Source: CAYJPK01 sp964372035
GTDB lineage: Bacteria > Desulfobacterota > Desulfovibrionia > Desulfovibrionales > Desulfovibrionaceae
Length of the DNA stretch: 48,364 nt
Assembly: GCA_964372035.1 (NCBI GenBank)
Contig: CAYJPK010000005.1
Location: forward strand, 1 to 48,364
Direction: 5' to 3'
Both the position numbers and the translations under genes were made by a program. Positions 1 through 8,922 of the stretch are shown here, piece after piece (position 1 is the first letter of the stretch; every line of letters begins with the position of its first letter). The notes beneath the pieces are model-generated. The model was given only the letters and a program-made list of their open reading frames with translations, made no database searches and was not told where the DNA came from.

Positions 1-60
1 CATTTTTATGATTCAAAGCTATGGTTTTCCATCATCGGCTTACAAAGTTTTTGTGTAAGC

Positions 61-81
61 AAAAAATTTGCGCCACGCAAA
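61..81 (-). terminator. Rho-independent terminator of the GGDEF gene
   Basis: On the minus strand a 6-bp stem (TTTGCG/CGCAAA, 3-nt loop) is followed directly by six T. It lies about 35 nt past the stop codon of the GGDEF gene. A second inverted repeat (GCTTACA/TGTAAGC, 38-60) sits just beyond it and has no T tract. Confidence 0.6.
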
Positions 82-117
82 ACAAGCTAGAATTTATTTT
101 ATGGGTTAAAATTAAAT

Positions 118-1493
118 TTATTCTAAGTACTTTTGTTCAAATTCTTCCATAACATTGTCTTCACCTTCTTCTAAGAAGTAGCGACCATATCTAAAACGAA
201 ATTCATGCTCTGCAAGTTCAGGAATTAATGACCTAAAATGCTGTTCATACTCAGCCCTAGCATGATCATCTTGAGCTAAATAACCGTTGCCAGCAAACAT
301 TAAAAATTCATCAGCACCAACTCTTGCGGCAATAAAGGTTGGCTCTTTAACGGTTTTAATGGTTTCAGACAATTTTGTAAGAACTAAGTTACCAATATCA
401 TGACCAAACATTTCGTTGATAGCCTTAAAATTTTTAATATCAATTTTTTGCATTGCAAAGTGCATAGTTGGATAAGTACTGATCAAATCTTTTACTTGTT
501 CTCTAAAGCTTACGAGGTTAGGCAGTCCTGTTAACTCATCATAAAAAGCAACAGTTTCAATTTCTTTGATGCCTTTACGTCTTAAGTAAATAATCACTGT
601 CAAGAAAATAAAGAAGGAAGCTAGAATTGCAATAAGTAAGTATTGAATACCATCAGAGATATTACGAATAAGAGTGTCAGACACATCTTCAGAAACAACA
701 ATAATGGACCAATCCCTAATATCAATAGGGCGGTATTCTAAAATTCTTTTTTCACCATTAATATAGGCAATCGTACCATTGCCATCAGGTTTTCTGGCTG
801 TTATTGAATTAACAATCTCTTCATAACTAACGTTATTTTCAAATGTTGCGTATTTGTATGATGTTAAGTATTCGTCTTGATAGCTAGTACTTGTAATGAC
901 GTTACCACTACCATCTAGAATAATAGTGTAGCCTTTTTCATCAGCTTCATCAACAAGAGTTGTGAGAGTTTTAGTAATGAAATCAATGCTATATTCAACC
1001 ATTACAACACCGATAATTTCATCGTTTTTTAGTATTGGTGCAGCGACTTCGATGACTTGCTGACCTGTGAATCTTGATTTAAATGGAGCAGTAACATTAA
1101 TTTCACCGTGTAATGCAGTCTGAAATGCTGCATTGTTATTCATATTAACTTTTTTCAAGCTTGATAAGGTGGCAATACCGTCGTAATCAATGTAAATAAC
1201 ATTATCAATATCGAGATTTTTTTCTAAATTTCTCAAATATTCAACTAGAGCAGTTTCGTTATCTCCAAGAATTACAATTGTTTTTGCCATACTTCCTAAA
1301 TTTGTTGCATGGCTTTTAATTGCGGCATTGATAGTTTCTCTTTGTTGGTTGGCAGTTAATGCTATATTATCAATTTCAGTTTTAACAAGCTTTATATTAG
1401 CATCTTTGTAGAATAGAAACATAAAAAATGTAACTAGCACAAAGCATAGTCCAAATAAAAAAAACTAGCCTGATTTTTCTTTTTAATGTTCAT
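118..1493 (-). pseudogene. Membrane sensor GGDEF protein, out of frame at a T8 tract near the 5' end and short at the C-terminus
   Basis: The open frame runs from a GTG at 1440 to the stop at 118 (440 aa). It has a periplasmic Cache-like sensor region (about residues 15-265), a membrane segment (about 269-291) and a GGDEF domain starting at YDELTGLPN (about 306). The signature is G375-A-D-E-F, a degenerate GGDEF. The protein ends shortly after RYGRYFLEEGED, so the last part of the domain (normally AD.ALY.AK) is missing and no EAL domain follows. No ribosome-binding site precedes 1440. A good one (GGAGAGTAA) precedes an ATG at 1493 in another frame. The two frames would join if the T8 tract (1457-1464 on plus) had nine T, giving an N-terminus MNIKKKNQASFFLFG with a normal charged start and first membrane helix. 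As written the gene is frameshifted: phase variation, decay or sequencing error. Cyclic-di-GMP synthase activity is doubtful. Confidence 0.75.
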
Positions 1494-1542
1494 TTACTCT
1501 CCATATTGAATAAAATCACTATCTTATACAAATACTTAAAAA

Positions 1543-1875
1543 TTAAATAAAATTTTGAACAATTATCATGTAGACTAAGGTTCCACCGCCAATACTTAAA
1601 AACACATTATTTTTAAGTTTATGCAGTAAAACAATAAAAATAGTTGCTATAATTTCAGCAATAGGCAAACTATCGCTCGTAAAACTAACATTGCGAAAGC
1701 AAAAAACAACTAATAAGCCAAGCATTGCAGGACTGAGGACATTTCCTAGGTGAACAATAAAATTTGGTAAGTCCTTCTTTTTACTAAAAAATAAAAACAA
1801 TGTAAATCTATTTATAATAGCACCAAGGGCAACAGCAAAAACCATGATTAATAGCTCTAAATTTGTTAATTCCAT
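1543..1875 (-). CDS. azlD: Branched-chain amino acid exporter small subunit AzlD
   Basis: A very hydrophobic protein of about 110 residues with four predicted membrane helices, matching the AzlD family, the small partner of AzlC in exporters of branched-chain and other hydrophobic amino acids at the inner membrane. I take the ATG at 1875 (MELTNLELL), preceded by AAAGG, rather than an upstream start at 1899. Its first codons overlap the end of azlC, as is usual for this pair, which implies translational coupling. The motif INRFTLFLFF near the N-terminus fits the family's INR..P.. region, although the proline is absent. The substrate cannot be read from sequence. Confidence 0.85.
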   Translation of the reverse strand: MELTNLELLIMVFAVALGAIINRFTLFLFFSKKKDLPNFIVHLGNVLSPAMLGLLVVFCFRNVSFTSDSLPIAEIIATIFIVLLHKLKNNVFLSIGGGTLVYMIIVQNFI

Positions 1876-2552
1876 AATTTTGCCTTTGCAATTAAACATA
1901 CTAGAATTATAATCATTGATGGAATAATCATGTGCTGTGCACCGAAAATTAACAATGCAGCTATTGCACTAAAAATACCTATTAAGCCATAGCTTAAACC
2001 ATTTTTTGCCTGCTCTAAAAATAGCACTAAAAACAATGCAGTTAAAACAAAATCAAGCCCTTTAATGTTAAATTCAATCAAAGAGCCAAGTAATGCACCA
2101 AGCACTCCCGCAATTATCCAGTAAGAGTAATTAAGTAAAGAGAAACACACATAAAAATATTTTTTATTTATGTGTTCTGCAGGTTTTATGCTTGTTAACA
2201 CAGAAAATGTTTCATCGCAAAGTACGTAGATTAAAAGATATTTTGTTTTACCAAGTTCTTTATACTTTGGTAGCATTGGTATAGCATAAAATAAATGGCG
2301 TGCATTAACCATAAGGCTCAATAAAAAAGCTTGAATTGGATCAAATGAACTAAGTAGGGCAACTGCCAAAAATTGCATGCTTCCGCAAAATGCAATAGCA
2401 CTCATCAAAAAAGTCCATAAAACACCATACCCACTTTTTTGCATGAGTAAACCATATGCCATACCAGAAATAAAAAAACCAGTTAAAATAGGAGTGGTAT
2501 AAATAAAAGCATGTTTAAAAGCAGCCTTTAACTCATTATTATTTGAAGACAT
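1866..2552 (-). CDS. azlC: Branched-chain amino acid exporter large subunit AzlC
   Basis: A 228-residue polytopic membrane protein of the AzlC family. The N-terminal stretch with PILTGFFISGMAYG followed by GSMQFLAVALL is typical, and the length is normal. With AzlD it forms a two-subunit amino acid exporter. The start is the ATG at 2552; no strong ribosome-binding site is visible. Only 76 nt and a strong terminator-like hairpin separate it from hisH upstream, so it is either transcribed from a promoter squeezed into that gap or by readthrough. Confidence 0.88.
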   Translation of the reverse strand: MSSNNNELKAAFKHAFIYTTPILTGFFISGMAYGLLMQKSGYGVLWTFLMSAIAFCGSMQFLAVALLSSFDPIQAFLLSLMVNARHLFYAIPMLPKYKELGKTKYLLIYVLCDETFSVLTSIKPAEHINKKYFYVCFSLLNYSYWIIAGVLGALLGSLIEFNIKGLDFVLTALFLVLFLEQAKNGLSYGLIGIFSAIAALLIFGAQHMIIPSMIIILVCLIAKAKLWN

Positions 2553-2587
2553 TTTTATATCATTTTTTTATAATTTGTAAGAATAAA

Positions 2588-2617
2588 GCCTCATTTTTTT
2601 AAATAAAAAAATGAGGC
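2588..2617. terminator. Bidirectional terminator between hisH and azlC
   Basis: A perfect 13-bp inverted repeat (GCCTCATTTTTTT / AAAAAAATGAGGC) with a 4-nt loop. It lies 12 nt beyond the hisH stop on the minus strand and should end the SNF2-aroK-hisH transcript. Confidence 0.75.
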
Positions 2618-2628
2618 TAAAAGTAACC

Positions 2629-3252
2629 TTATTTTATGCAGTAATGATGGAAGTTTTGTAAAAGTTGTAAGCCAGGTTCACCGCTTTTTTCAGGGTGGAA
2701 TTGTACAGCCCAAAGACCATCTTTACCATAAACAGAGCAAAATTCTAAGCCATAATTTGTGCTTGCAAGAGCAATGTCACTATCTGCCACTTCAACATAA
2801 TAGCTATGCACAAAGTAAAACTGCGCATTTTCAGCAATGTCTTTAAAAAGAGGGCTTTGTTTTTTTATGTTAATATTATTCCAGCCCATGTGCGGAATAC
2901 GAATGTCTTCATCATGATCTTTCAAGTTGTCAGGAAATTTAACACACTTTCCTTCGATAATTCCAAGTGTTTGAGTGTTATTTTCTTCGCTATAGTCAAG
3001 CATAATTTGACAACCAAGGCAAATGCCAAGTATTGGTTTTTTATTTACAAATGATTTTAAAACTTCATCTATTCCAGTTTTTTTTAACTCATTCATTGCT
3101 TGTCCTGCAGCACCAACTCCAGGAAAAATAATGCCATCAGCTTTTTTTAACACTTCTAAATCATTTGTAATTTCACAGTCTATTTTTAAATAGTCAAGAC
3201 TACGCTTAACACTAGTTTGATTGCCTGCTTTATAATCTAATATCGCTAACAC
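2629..3252 (-). CDS. hisH: Imidazole glycerol phosphate synthase glutaminase subunit HisH
   Basis: Class I glutamine amidotransferase that hydrolyses glutamine and channels ammonia to HisF in histidine synthesis. The nucleophile elbow GICLGCQ carries Cys78, and the catalytic His186/Glu188 pair lies in HPEKS. The 207-residue length is normal. The start is GTG at 3252, overlapping the aroK stop (TAGTG), with GGGG upstream, so it is coupled to aroK. HisF is not in the window, so the usual hisH-hisF pairing is broken here. HisH is also found apart from his operons in some organisms as a partner of special HisF homologues, and this cannot be excluded. Confidence 0.93.
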   Translation of the reverse strand: MLAILDYKAGNQTSVKRSLDYLKIDCEITNDLEVLKKADGIIFPGVGAAGQAMNELKKTGIDEVLKSFVNKKPILGICLGCQIMLDYSEENNTQTLGIIEGKCVKFPDNLKDHDEDIRIPHMGWNNINIKKQSPLFKDIAENAQFYFVHSYYVEVADSDIALASTNYGLEFCSVYGKDGLWAVQFHPEKSGEPGLQLLQNFHHYCIK

Positions 3253-3782
3253 TAAATAAGCCCCAATATTTTATTTACACATTCATTTATTGATAAGTCA
3301 TCAAGCTTAACACTTACATCAGCCCATTTTTTATAAAGAGCTTCCCTTTCAGCAAATAGACTTTCAATTGTTTGACCTTCAGCAATTACAAGTCCACGAT
3401 CAGGATTTTTTGCAATGCGCTCCAATATAATAGGTAGTGAAACATCTAAATGAACAATGGTTCCAAATTTCTTTAAATGCTCCATCGTTGCATCACGATA
3501 AATCACGCTACCACCAGTTGAAATTACAGATCTAAAAATCCTAGTATCACAAATAATATCACGCTCTAAATCCAAAAACTCATCACGAGTCATATTATCT
3601 GTAATTTGTTGTAATTTGAGACCGTATGCAGATTCAATTAAAAAATCTGTATCAACTTGAGCATAATCTAAGCGTTGCGCTAACTCTTTACCTAAAGTGC
3701 TTTTGCCACAACCAGCCATGCCTATTAATATTATGTCTTTTTCACCTTCAAGCGGTGTTTTAAAAAAGTTTTTGGTGTCCAC
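3252..3782 (-). CDS. aroK: Shikimate kinase
   Basis: P-loop kinase that phosphorylates shikimate in the chorismate pathway. The Walker A motif G21-MAGCGKST is near the N-terminus, followed by DTDFLIE (shikimate and Mg binding) and STGGSVIYRD, the family's GGG-type substrate loop with one Gly replaced by Ser. The 176-residue length fits AroK. It starts 11 nt after the SNF2 helicase stop and overlaps hisH by one base, so the three form an operon although they share no pathway. Confidence 0.93.
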   Translation of the reverse strand: MDTKNFFKTPLEGEKDIILIGMAGCGKSTLGKELAQRLDYAQVDTDFLIESAYGLKLQQITDNMTRDEFLDLERDIICDTRIFRSVISTGGSVIYRDATMEHLKKFGTIVHLDVSLPIILERIAKNPDRGLVIAEGQTIESLFAEREALYKKWADVSVKLDDLSINECVNKILGLI

Positions 3783-3793
3783 TATAATCCTTT

Positions 3794-6700
3794 TTATATT
3801 TCAAATAACATTTCAAGTTCATCACGAGTAAGTGACTTCCAAATATCTTGACCAGGTATAACAGCTTCTGCAATACCCCTTTTCATGTCTTGCAATTTCA
3901 AGATTTTTTCTTCTACAGTATTTTGACAAATAAGTTTGTAAGAGAAAACTTGACGTGTTTGACCAATACGGTGTGTACGGTCAGTCGCTTGACTTTCAAT
4001 AGCAGGGTTCCACCATGGATCATAGTGAATAACATAGTCAGCACTTGTTAAGTTAAGACCAGTTCCACCTGCTTTAAGTGAAATCAAGAAGATTGGAATG
4101 TCAGGGCTATTATTAAACCTATCAACTTCTTCCATTCTATTTTTGCTTGTACCATCTAAGTAACAGAAAGGAATTTTGTTCATTTCAAGCCATGCTTTAA
4201 TAATATGTAACATCTGCACAAATTGTGAGAAGACAAGAACTTTATGCCCCTCAGCAATTATATCATAAATCATATCTTTAAAGGCTTCAAACTTACCAGA
4301 TGCAAGGCTAGAAGTACTAAAGCCAGGCATATCAAGGCGAAGTAGGCGAGGGTGACAGCAGATTTGACGCAATTTAAGTAGAGCATCAAGAATAGACATT
4401 TGACTTTTTGCCATACCTTTTTCATCAACATCAGCCAACACTTGATCACGTAATTTCTTAGAAAGTGCATGATAAAGTTCAGATTGTTCATCACTCATAG
4501 CACAGTAGCTTACGTTTTCAACCTTAGGTGGTAAGTCTTTTGCTACTTCAATCTTAGTACGACGTAAGATAAACGGCTTTACTCTTGAGCGTAAATATTC
4601 AAGACTTTCTCCATCTCCATCACGGATAGGCTTGATTACGCCACTTTGGAATGCATGCTGCGAACCAAGAAAACCAGGCATTAAGAATTCAAATAATGAC
4701 CAAAGCTCAAATAAATTATTTTCAATCGGCGTACCAGATAAGCAAAGGCGAGTTCTTGCTTTAATATTACGAACTGATCTTGCTGTTATGGTATTAGGGT
4801 TTTTAATATTTTGAGCTTCATCTAAGATAACAGTATTAAATTCATTTTTTTCAAGTTCTTCTAAGTCACGACGAAGTAGGGCATAGGTTGTAATAACAAG
4901 GTCAGAATCTGCAACCTTTTTGAACATACCTTCACGGCGTGCTCCATAAATAATAAGACGCTTCAAATCAGGAACAAATTTTTCTGCTTCTCTATCCCAG
5001 TTCGGTAAAACAGATGTCGGAACAACAATTAAGTTTGGACCTTTTAAGCCTTTTTCATGTAAGTACTGGATAAAGGATAAGGTCTGAATTGTTTTACCAA
5101 GACCCATTTCATCAGCTAAAATGCCACCGAAGCCATATTCTGATAAAAAGTTAAGATATGCAATACCTTGCAACTGATAATTACGTAGTTCAGCCCGCAA
5201 GCCTTCAGGCTGTTCAATTGGTCTAATTTGCTCAAAGGTTGAGATTTTTTCCTTCAAAGAATTCCAGAAAGAATCAGTAATAGCCGTTGGCATATCTTCA
5301 AGTAAATTATTAAGAACTGGTGCTTCAAACTGCTTAAATTGTTGCTTAGGTGGCTTAGTTGGATCAAAACCCATAGCTTTTAATTTATGTGCAGTTTTTT
5401 CGAGCCATGCTTCAGGTAAGCTAGTATACGAGCCATCTTTTAACTGAACATAACGGCGACCCTTAACCCATGCTTTCCAGATTTTTTCAAGTGGGATTTT
5501 GCTACCATCATATTCAACAACAATATCAAGATTGAACCATTTATCTTCCTCATTACTTTCAACTTGAGCAATGATTGTTGGTTGTGAAATTCTAACCTTA
5601 TAGCGTGACAAGGTTTGTTCACCATAAACACGCCAGTTTTCAACAAGCTGCGGATAATGGTCTAATAAAAATGATATTGCTTCCTCAGGTTCCATAAACC
5701 ATTGGCGGTTAGAACGCATCTGAAAGCGCATATCTGCAAGCTGTTGCATAAGATTAGCTTCTTCGCTTTGGTCACGTCTAAACAAGAAAGTTTGTCCCTC
5801 AAAAACATAACTTCCTGTTTGAAAATCAGGGTTTGGACCAGAAATACTAAACTCACCATGAATAGTTTCATAAGTATTTTGTACTTCAAGCGTAAGTAAA
5901 CTACCTTCTTCATCTAAATAAAGCTTAGGGTCATAAACAGCAGGCTGGAAAATAGGCTGCATAATCTGCAAGAATTCATCTGGCTCATAAAGCTCAGAGG
6001 AAGGAAGCCTTGCATAAACCCTATCTAAAAATTCAGAAATATTATCTTGTGGAACTATAGGTTGTGCCGCCACAAGGTTTTTTACCATGGTCGGTGATAG
6101 GCTAGTTTGCACAGGATAAAAACATTGATTTAAGCAAACCCATAGAGGCATTTGACCGTGAAAAGTAATATCATCTTCTTCTTCCGAAATAGAAAAAGGA
6201 TCCTTGCCAGGGCGTTTTAACATCACATCAAATAATAATCCGTTTTCCCCAAGTACAGGCTTGAGCTTAATTGTAAGCGGATTATTTTCAATACGACATG
6301 GAATTTGTGTATCACGCCAAAAGAAATAATATTCACGGCGAATAGCCCAGAAAAACCATGAAACAAGTCCTTCAGGAATTTCAATCCTATGTCCATAATA
6401 ATCAAGATAATGTCCAATTTGTTCTGCTACTTTAAGCAGTTGTGGTGATTGTTCGCACCATTGTGGATTTTCAATCACTTGCTCTAAGGTAGTTTCCTGG
6501 TGAACACTAGAAAGACCTGTTTTATTTTGTCTTGCTCTAAATAATTCAACAATTAAGCGACCAGGTTCTGGGTAAAATCTAAAAATAAGATAGTGACGAC
6601 CAGGTTCTGGCTCAAAAGAGTTGGAATAAAAATTTCTATAGCTTTGACGCCAGTCTTGACGTTGCTTTTGAGTTTGAGTTTCAGCTTCTGCTTGCACATC

Positions 6701-7024
6701 ATCTTTTTCAAGCTCATCAATTAATTGTAAGCAGAGTGCAACAACATGGCGACAAACACCAGTTGCAGCCTCATGACAATTACATTCTTGATGAACTGTA
6801 TTATCGTCAATATTAATCTTGATTGACGGACTGTAGTTTTGAAAATCTTCACCTTGCACAACGCCACTAACACTCCAAATGCTAGATTCTTTGCCAATAT
6901 CAATGCGTTGCACACCTTTTTGTTTGACTATATCGTGTCCGGATTCACGTATGTATTCAAAAGTCGAGCCATCTAAAAATGCTTGCAATGCTGAACGAGC
7001 AACTACTTCATCTCTGTGAATCAT
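3794..7024 (-). CDS. SNF2-family helicase with N-terminal SWIM zinc finger
   Basis: A 1076-residue Swi2/Snf2 ATPase. The N-terminal SWIM zinc finger uses C81-N-C83 and C91-R-H93. A long middle region precedes the ATPase: Walker A GLGKT around 641-645, DEAQ at 735-738, and a helicase C-terminal part with YDPWWNPAIESQATDRTHRIGQ. This architecture matches bacterial RapA/HepA-like DEAD/DEAH proteins thought to remodel nucleic-acid-protein complexes such as RNA polymerase; a specific role is not known. It heads an operon with aroK and hisH. The ATG at 7024 has AAGGA about 10 nt upstream. Confidence 0.9.
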   Translation of the reverse strand: MIHRDEVVARSALQAFLDGSTFEYIRESGHDIVKQKGVQRIDIGKESSIWSVSGVVQGEDFQNYSPSIKINIDDNTVHQECNCHEAATGVCRHVVALCLQLIDELEKDDVQAEAETQTQKQRQDWRQSYRNFYSNSFEPEPGRHYLIFRFYPEPGRLIVELFRARQNKTGLSSVHQETTLEQVIENPQWCEQSPQLLKVAEQIGHYLDYYGHRIEIPEGLVSWFFWAIRREYYFFWRDTQIPCRIENNPLTIKLKPVLGENGLLFDVMLKRPGKDPFSISEEEDDITFHGQMPLWVCLNQCFYPVQTSLSPTMVKNLVAAQPIVPQDNISEFLDRVYARLPSSELYEPDEFLQIMQPIFQPAVYDPKLYLDEEGSLLTLEVQNTYETIHGEFSISGPNPDFQTGSYVFEGQTFLFRRDQSEEANLMQQLADMRFQMRSNRQWFMEPEEAISFLLDHYPQLVENWRVYGEQTLSRYKVRISQPTIIAQVESNEEDKWFNLDIVVEYDGSKIPLEKIWKAWVKGRRYVQLKDGSYTSLPEAWLEKTAHKLKAMGFDPTKPPKQQFKQFEAPVLNNLLEDMPTAITDSFWNSLKEKISTFEQIRPIEQPEGLRAELRNYQLQGIAYLNFLSEYGFGGILADEMGLGKTIQTLSFIQYLHEKGLKGPNLIVVPTSVLPNWDREAEKFVPDLKRLIIYGARREGMFKKVADSDLVITTYALLRRDLEELEKNEFNTVILDEAQNIKNPNTITARSVRNIKARTRLCLSGTPIENNLFELWSLFEFLMPGFLGSQHAFQSGVIKPIRDGDGESLEYLRSRVKPFILRRTKIEVAKDLPPKVENVSYCAMSDEQSELYHALSKKLRDQVLADVDEKGMAKSQMSILDALLKLRQICCHPRLLRLDMPGFSTSSLASGKFEAFKDMIYDIIAEGHKVLVFSQFVQMLHIIKAWLEMNKIPFCYLDGTSKNRMEEVDRFNNSPDIPIFLISLKAGGTGLNLTSADYVIHYDPWWNPAIESQATDRTHRIGQTRQVFSYKLICQNTVEEKILKLQDMKRGIAEAVIPGQDIWKSLTRDELEMLFEI

Positions 7025-7261
7025 TTTGAAAAATCCTTGTTATGTGTTTAGATAACAGTCTAGAATATATATTATTACACTTTGAATTAGATTTTATCGG
7101 ACATAAAAAATGTATTTAACGAAAACAATAAAAAACTAAATAATAACTAAAATCCTATTCTTCATTTTTATATAACCCACAAATTAGATGTTTTCAAGTG
7201 AATAATTTTTTGTTATATATAATTTTAAGTGAGTTTTTATGTTTAAAACAAGGAAAGACAA
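7025..7261. other. Divergent intergenic region between SNF2 operon and peptide-binding protein
   Basis: 237 nt of very AT-rich sequence separating divergent genes, so it must hold promoters in both directions. A TATATAAT-type -10 candidate near 7215 could serve the plus-strand gene. No operator or structured RNA was recognised. Confidence 0.4.
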
Positions 7262-8878
7262 ATGAAATTAAATGCTTATGCTAAAATATTTTTTTTAAAT
7301 ATTTTTTTAATACTTTCTAGTGGTTTTTTTGCACACGCAAATATAGCAGAAAAATATACAACAGGCGATAGAATTATATTTGGCTCTATAGGTGAGCCTA
7401 GTAATCTTATTCCTGCTTTGGCTTCTGATTCTGCTTCACACGAAATAAGTTCACACTTATTTGTGTCTCCTTTAAGATATAACAAATTACTTGAAGTAGA
7501 GCCGTTTGCAGCAAAGTCTTATGAAGTTTTAAATGATGGTAAATTGCTTAAGTTTGAACTTCGTGAGGATATAAAATGGGCTGATGGAGTTGAATTAACT
7601 GCTGATGATGTTGAGTTTACGTATAAAATGATGATTGATCCAAAAACTCCAACTGCATATGCTGCAAATTTTTTAGCAATTAAGGAATTTAAAAAAACAG
7701 GTAAGTTTAGCTTTGAAGTTTATTATGAAAAGCCTTATTCAAGCTCAATTCAAACTTGGATGAGCTCAATTATGCCAAAGCACCTTTTAGAGGGGCAAGA
7801 TTTACAAACTACTAAGTTCAGTCGCAATCCTGTAGGAGCTGGACCTTTTAAATTAAAGGCATGGAATGTTGGAGCAAATGTTATACTTGAAGCCTCTGAT
7901 ACTTATTTTGAGGGTAGACCATATATTGATGAAATTATTTATAAACTGATTCCTGATAGCTCAACAATGTTTTTAGAATTAAAAGCAGGTAATTTAGATA
8001 GTATGTCTTTATCACCACAGCAATATTTACGCCAAACAAATGGTAAGTTTTGGGAAGATAATTATAGAAAATATAAGTATTTATCCTTTGCATATACCTA
8101 CCTCGGATATAACCTCAAGCACCCGTTTTTTAAAGATGAAAAAGTCCGCCAAGCTCTTACGTATGCTATTGATAGACAATCCATAATTGATGGTGTATTA
8201 TTAGGTCAAGGCGAGGTTACAAATGGTTCGTTCAAGCCTGGGTCATGGGCTTATAATAAAAATATTGTGCCATACCCATATTCACCTGGCAAGGCTCGTG
8301 AATTATTGAAAGAAGCTGGTTTTGAGTTGAATGAAGATGGTCTATTAGAGCGAGATGGTAAGGTTTTTTCTTTTAGTATTATAACAAATCAAGGAAATAC
8401 TCAAAGAATTCAGTGTGCTGTAATTATTCAAAGTCAACTTCGAGAACTTGGTATTGAAGTGAAAGTCCGCACAATTGAGTGGGCAGCATTTGTAAATGAA
8501 TTTATTAATAAAAAGCGTTTTGAGGCCGTTATTTTAGGTTGGACGATTCCACAAGACCCAAACCCATTTGACGTTTGGCACTCCTCAAAAGCAAAGGGTA
8601 ATGGGCTTAACTTTATTTCATACTCAAATAAAGAAGTAGATGAATTATTAGAAAAAGCTCAAAATACCACTGGCTTAGAAGCAAGAAAAAAAGCATTTGA
8701 TAGATTTCAAGAAATAGTGCATAAAGAACAGCCATATACATTTTTATATGTGCCGTATGCCTTACCAACTGTGCAGGCAAGATTTCATGGAATTAAGCCT
8801 GAACCAGCTGGAATTATGTATAATTTTGATAAATGGTATGTTCCAAAAGACATGCAAAAATACTCGGTAAAGCCTTAA
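7262..8878 (+). CDS. Periplasmic peptide-binding protein (ABC transporter, family 5 solute-binding protein)
   Basis: A 538-residue secreted protein with a Sec signal peptide (hydrophobic core ILSSGFFAHA, cleavage near ANIA). The mature protein follows the DppA/OppA/NikA plan: FGSIGEPSNLIP, LREDIKWADGVELTADDVEFTYKM and RQALTYAIDR are typical of SBP_bac_5. The ligand is probably a short peptide, but nickel or other solutes are bound by the same family. No permease or ATPase genes are adjacent, so it must work with an ABC transporter encoded elsewhere. AAGGAAAG lies 5' of the ATG. The next gene, rel, starts 44 nt downstream, so co-transcription is likely. Confidence 0.9.
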   Translation: MKLNAYAKIFFLNIFLILSSGFFAHANIAEKYTTGDRIIFGSIGEPSNLIPALASDSASHEISSHLFVSPLRYNKLLEVEPFAAKSYEVLNDGKLLKFELREDIKWADGVELTADDVEFTYKMMIDPKTPTAYAANFLAIKEFKKTGKFSFEVYYEKPYSSSIQTWMSSIMPKHLLEGQDLQTTKFSRNPVGAGPFKLKAWNVGANVILEASDTYFEGRPYIDEIIYKLIPDSSTMFLELKAGNLDSMSLSPQQYLRQTNGKFWEDNYRKYKYLSFAYTYLGYNLKHPFFKDEKVRQALTYAIDRQSIIDGVLLGQGEVTNGSFKPGSWAYNKNIVPYPYSPGKARELLKEAGFELNEDGLLERDGKVFSFSIITNQGNTQRIQCAVIIQSQLRELGIEVKVRTIEWAAFVNEFINKKRFEAVILGWTIPQDPNPFDVWHSSKAKGNGLNFISYSNKEVDELLEKAQNTTGLEARKKAFDRFQEIVHKEQPYTFLYVPYALPTVQARFHGIKPEPAGIMYNFDKWYVPKDMQKYSVKP

Positions 8879-8922
8879 CAAATAGGTTGTTTTACAATAA
8901 CTTTAAAAAATTGTGAGCCAAT

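Noticed and set aside
3848..6915. Short open frames on both strands inside the SNF2 gene
   Set aside because: Shadows of a clear helicase frame, with no ribosome-binding sites or recognisable motifs.
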